Positions 18,210-20,415 of a stretch of 20,415 bases of DNA are shown here, piece after piece; the stretch's first letter is position 1, and each line of letters begins with the position of its first letter. The DNA comes from Hypsibius dujardini (lineage: Eukaryota; Tardigrada; Eutardigrada; Parachela; Hypsibiidae), in the NCBI GenBank assembly GCA_001579985.1, contig LRSR01000094.1, forward strand, positions 1 to 20,415. The letters are read 5' to 3'. Made by a program: the position numbers and the translations under genes. Below the pieces are notes generated by a model that was given only the letters and a program-made list of their open reading frames with translations, ran no database searches and had not been told where the DNA came from.

Positions 18210-18495
18210 TCACCAACGACCGTAGTGACCTCTACCGTAGTTTCGACGGCCGTAACCGTAGCCGCCATTTCGTCGACCGTATCCGTGGTAGTGGTTGTCG
18301 CGCTTCTCACGAGCACCCTCGACAGGGATCCCGTTCAGGATCCGAGCTTCGGTGCATTCCAGTACAAGACCTTCAAAAAAGAGTCAGCCTTACTAATATG
18401 TTATTACGAGTACACAACGACACGTATGGGTCTTTAACTGGGCGTGGCTTACAGAAAAGCATCGCTAACGCGAAGGTAACACACAGGAGCTTCAT
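18210..18495 (-). CDS. Secreted Gly/Tyr/Arg-rich prepropeptide, paralog 2 (2 exons, 67 aa)
   Basis: Exon 1 is 18453-18495 (43 bases) and exon 2 is 18210-18370 (161 bases), exactly the sizes of paralog 1. The intron of 82 bases is GT-AG and phase 1. The product begins MKLLCVTFALAMLFCLVLEC, then TEARILNGIPVEGAREKR. The KR at 37-38 precedes a mature peptide starting DNHYHGYG, with internal RR pairs at 47-48 and 56-57 in a GYGRRN context, ending GHYGRW. The mature part is far more basic than in paralog 1 (eight Arg against one, no acidic tail), so the two have diverged only after the processing site. A longer plus-strand frame covering this interval (18111-18437) is its antisense shadow. The likely role is an antimicrobial or signalling peptide, by composition only. 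Confidence 0.87.
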
Positions 18496-18606
18496 TTTCT
18501 CTTGCAGAGACCTAGAAATCTTTTAAGGAAATTTAAGAGGAGGTAGAATCACTTTATGAAAGATTGATAAATAATACAATGTGGTAAAGCCATTTTTCAC
18601 GCGGCA

Positions 18607-18613
18607 TTATATA
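18607..18613 (-). promoter_or_regulatory. TATA box of Gly/Tyr peptide paralog 2
   Basis: TATATAA on the minus strand, 112 bases upstream of the start codon, equivalent to the box at 17514-17520 of paralog 1. Confidence 0.6.
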
Positions 18614-18648
18614 CTATTCAGCGTTATGTATACGTCGGCACGTAGACT

Positions 18649-18762
18649 CGTGGCAAAAACCCTTGCGTTGACCGAATTAAGCACTTTAACTCACGGCTGT
18701 GTACAACCATGCGTCGAACGAGTGTAATGGCTTAACTCGGTTAGCGCAAGGTTTATGCCACG
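18649..18762. mobile_element. MITE copy 2, inserted in the promoter of paralog 2
   Basis: This is the reverse-orientation partner of the element at 12164-12282. It begins CGTGGCAAAAACCCTTGCGT and ends TAGCGCAAGGTTTATGCCAC, then G. It lies between the TATA box (18607-18613) and the conserved upstream block (18785-18812) of paralog 2. Its length accounts for most of the extra 137 bases between those elements compared with paralog 1, so it inserted after the gene duplication. Confidence 0.85.
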
Positions 18763-18784
18763 TGTGTACTCTGGTCCTGGAGTA

Positions 18785-18812
18785 CTCTTGAAAATGAGCG
18801 TGCCTTTCACAT
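18785..18812 (-). promoter_or_regulatory. Conserved upstream block of the Gly/Tyr peptide genes, copy 2
   Basis: The plus strand reads CTCTTGAAAATGAGCG then TGCCTTTCACAT, matching 17553-17581. Here it is about 172 bases from the TATA box because of the MITE at 18649-18762. Further upstream similarity (AGCCGAAATCGAAGCACCAA at about 18898, against AGCCGAAACCGAGGTACAAA at about 17748) shows that the duplication included more of the 5' flank. Confidence 0.5.
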
Positions 18813-19030
18813 CGTGCGATGTTAACTTCACCCTGCGTGCTTCCTGCAGGCACACTAATGGGTAATGCCTAGAATATTTGCATACCCCGAGTGTACGAGC
18901 CGAAATCGAAGCACCAAAACTCTCAACAATATATCACGATAAACAACAACCGAACTGTTGTGTCAGCTGCTTTCTATTGTTTTTCAGCCCATCTTCCGAG
19001 TCCACTTTTCACTGGTCTTCTGCGCGTGTG

Positions 19031-19448
19031 GCGTACCGCGGAAAAACATATTTCCATTAATCCATAAAAAAAACAAACAATCCTCCAAAACAGACCCAAA
19101 CTGATCGTGCAGTGTGTCAGATGGGACTTGAGTTACGTAACGTAAATCATCCACTCAGGAATCGTCCGTTGGCGAGGTAAATAAATTCGAGTGTTTCAGA
19201 CGTATGACAAAGACGGAGATCCGTGGACGGAACGCAGAAGTCAGAACGGACGCGGGATGATTTCAATACATTTAAGAAAGGACTACAGCCTGAACTGCCC
19301 CAGAAATAAACAGAATTGGCTCACAAATTAAAAGTGAAATTAATACATAAACAATATACATGACAAATACTGTGAGTACTTACAGGGTACTTACAAGGGT
19401 ACATACTAAAACGTTACAAAGTTCCTGGCAAGAAAATAATACAAAATT
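19031..19448. other. Probable 3' flank of the right-edge gene
   Basis: This lies downstream (minus sense) of the stop codon at 19449-19451. It is AT-rich and has no open frame of note. No canonical AATAAA is present on the minus strand; AATAAA does occur on the plus strand near 19304. Part of it is probably 3' UTR of the gene at 19449-20415. Confidence 0.35.
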
Positions 19449-19946
19449 TTAAGGACCGTTAGGATAGAATTCTTTGTAGTAATGCGCGGCGGCGGCGTTC
19501 AGCCCGTTGTGATACGAATCGTTGGTGTGGACGTTGTCCGAGGGCCATTGTGCGTCAGCTTGCTGGTTGGCGTGATTATTATAGGGTCTCCTGTCGTGAC
19601 TGAGGTCCATTATCGATGGACCGGACGATCCCGCCGCAGCAGCCTTCTCACTTCCGTTTAGCGATCCGTTAGTACTGTGGGTATAAAAGGAAGCCTGGTC
19701 CCGATGCCCGGAGGAGTCTGGCGTCATCCAGCCTTGCTCGGAACCAGATTGGTGCTGTTGCTGTTGCAGCTGACCAAGAGATCCACTGGATGTTGAGATA
19801 TGCTGCCCGAAGGCATCGTCGGCACTGCCGCTTCCGTTACCATGGTGTCCGTCTGTACTGGTGGCGTAGGCCGGTGAGCGTTGATGAAAATTATATCTGG
19901 AAGAAGGGAATTGCATTCAAATTATGCAAGAAATTTCGAGAATGCA

Positions 19947-20005
<59 letters not shown>

Positions 20006-20415
20006 GCCTGCCTGTCTGTATGTTTGTCTGTATGTCTGTCTGACTTTCTGACGTATGTTGATATCTCTGTTTCACTGTCTGTGCGTCCGTCTATCTGTCT
20101 GTCTAGATAGATCTGTCTGTTTATCTTTGCGAGAATTTTTCCATTACAATTTTGCGGCTCTGTCGAATTACCCGTGATAGTTTCCGGCGAGTGAGTAATC
20201 AATAACCTGTGACAGATGATCATTCGACTCATCCGTCTCCTGCCAACTACTATCCACGCCGCTGATACTGGGCGCGCGACTGGATGACGGTGTCAGCGAA
20301 TACGCCGTGACAAACGGACTAGTACCGACGCTGCTGCCCGGTCTCCGCAACCCATCCAAGCTCCCCCGTGCGCGCTCAAAAGCGGTCGAGCTGTGCGAAT
20401 TCCGTCGGGACGTGG
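19449..20415 (-). CDS. C-terminal part of a low-complexity, probably nuclear, protein (2 exons seen, 5' end off the window)
   Basis: An exon at 20172 to beyond 20415 joins the last exon 19449-19896 through a GT-AG phase-2 intron. About 229 residues are visible. The first part has SRRNSHSSTAFERARGS, GLRRPGSSVGTSPFV, SISGVDSSWQETDESN and DHLSQVIDYSLAGNYHG. The last exon gives YNFHQRSPAYATSTDG, a LGQLQQQQHQSGSEQGW run, Ser/Gly/Asn/His/Ala-rich sequence and the ending NAAAAHYYKEFYPNGP. Such Ser/Gln/Asn/His-rich tails are common in metazoan transcription factors and RNA-binding proteins. The diagnostic domain must lie upstream, outside the window. I cannot name the family. Confidence 0.8.
19946..20113. 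repeat. (CTGT)n microsatellite in an intron
   Basis: It has a long, nearly perfect CTGTCTGT core (about 19947-20004), then a degenerate part with TATGTTTGTC and CTATCTGTCTGT words. It lies in the intron 19897-20171 of the right-edge gene, so the Cys/Leu/Ser-rich and Asp/Arg/Gln-rich open frames across it are artefacts. Confidence 0.95.

Noticed and set aside
18111-18437. 108-codon plus-strand open frame rich in Val/Thr/Ser
   Set aside because: It is the antisense of paralog 2 exon 2 and its intron. The minus-strand spliced model has a signal peptide, KR site and a matching paralog.
19790-20232. Open frames with CLSVCLSV or DRQTDRQT runs
   Set aside because: They are translations of the (CTGT)n intronic microsatellite.

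Overview
This is a nuclear window from an animal, most likely an invertebrate. It has multi-exon genes with short GT-AG introns (about 40 to 450 bases), abundant inverted-repeat DNA elements and intronic tetranucleotide arrays. There are no operons or ribosome binding sites. Secreted Gly-Tyr-rich and Cys-rich peptides would fit an ecdysozoan such as a tardigrade, nematode or arthropod, but the sequence alone does not settle the phylum. Most real genes are broken into small exons, so the gene models below were assembled by hand from exon ends, splice sites and reading-frame phase.

Layout. Positions 1-7,000 hold no convincing intact gene. They carry a 55-base tandem repeat, a near-perfect hairpin, at least three inverted-repeat (MITE-like) elements, a diverged duplicated block and a broken MADF-domain gene. 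All six gene models with a usable reading frame lie to the right, and all are on the minus strand. In coordinate order they are: a 215-residue secreted Cys-rich protein with a four-times repeated C-x5-C motif (7097-9101); METTL13/eEF1A-KNMT, the only gene firmly recognised, in 11 coding exons (10326-14419); a 156-residue secreted protein with four C-x11-C Tyr-rich repeats (15076-15664); two tandem paralogous 67-residue secreted Gly/Tyr-rich prepropeptides (17108-17397 and 18210-18495); and the 3' end of a low-complexity, probably nuclear, protein that runs off the right edge (19449-20415).

The four secreted-protein models are the most interesting content. They are small, built of repeats and use signal-peptide first exons split by short introns. 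The two Gly/Tyr peptides have identical exon sizes (43 + 161 coding bases), the same intron phase, a TATATAA box at the same distance from the ATG and a conserved upstream block. In one copy a MITE has separated that block from the TATA box. They look like an antimicrobial or neuropeptide-like family arising by tandem duplication. METTL13 is a housekeeping methyltransferase and has no evident functional link to them.

Repeats. Several non-autonomous inverted-repeat families share a short GCCGAATTAA-like core. Two sit inside METTL13 introns and one near a peptide promoter. (CTGT/GACA)n arrays occur in three genes, on the donor side of the introns that hold them.
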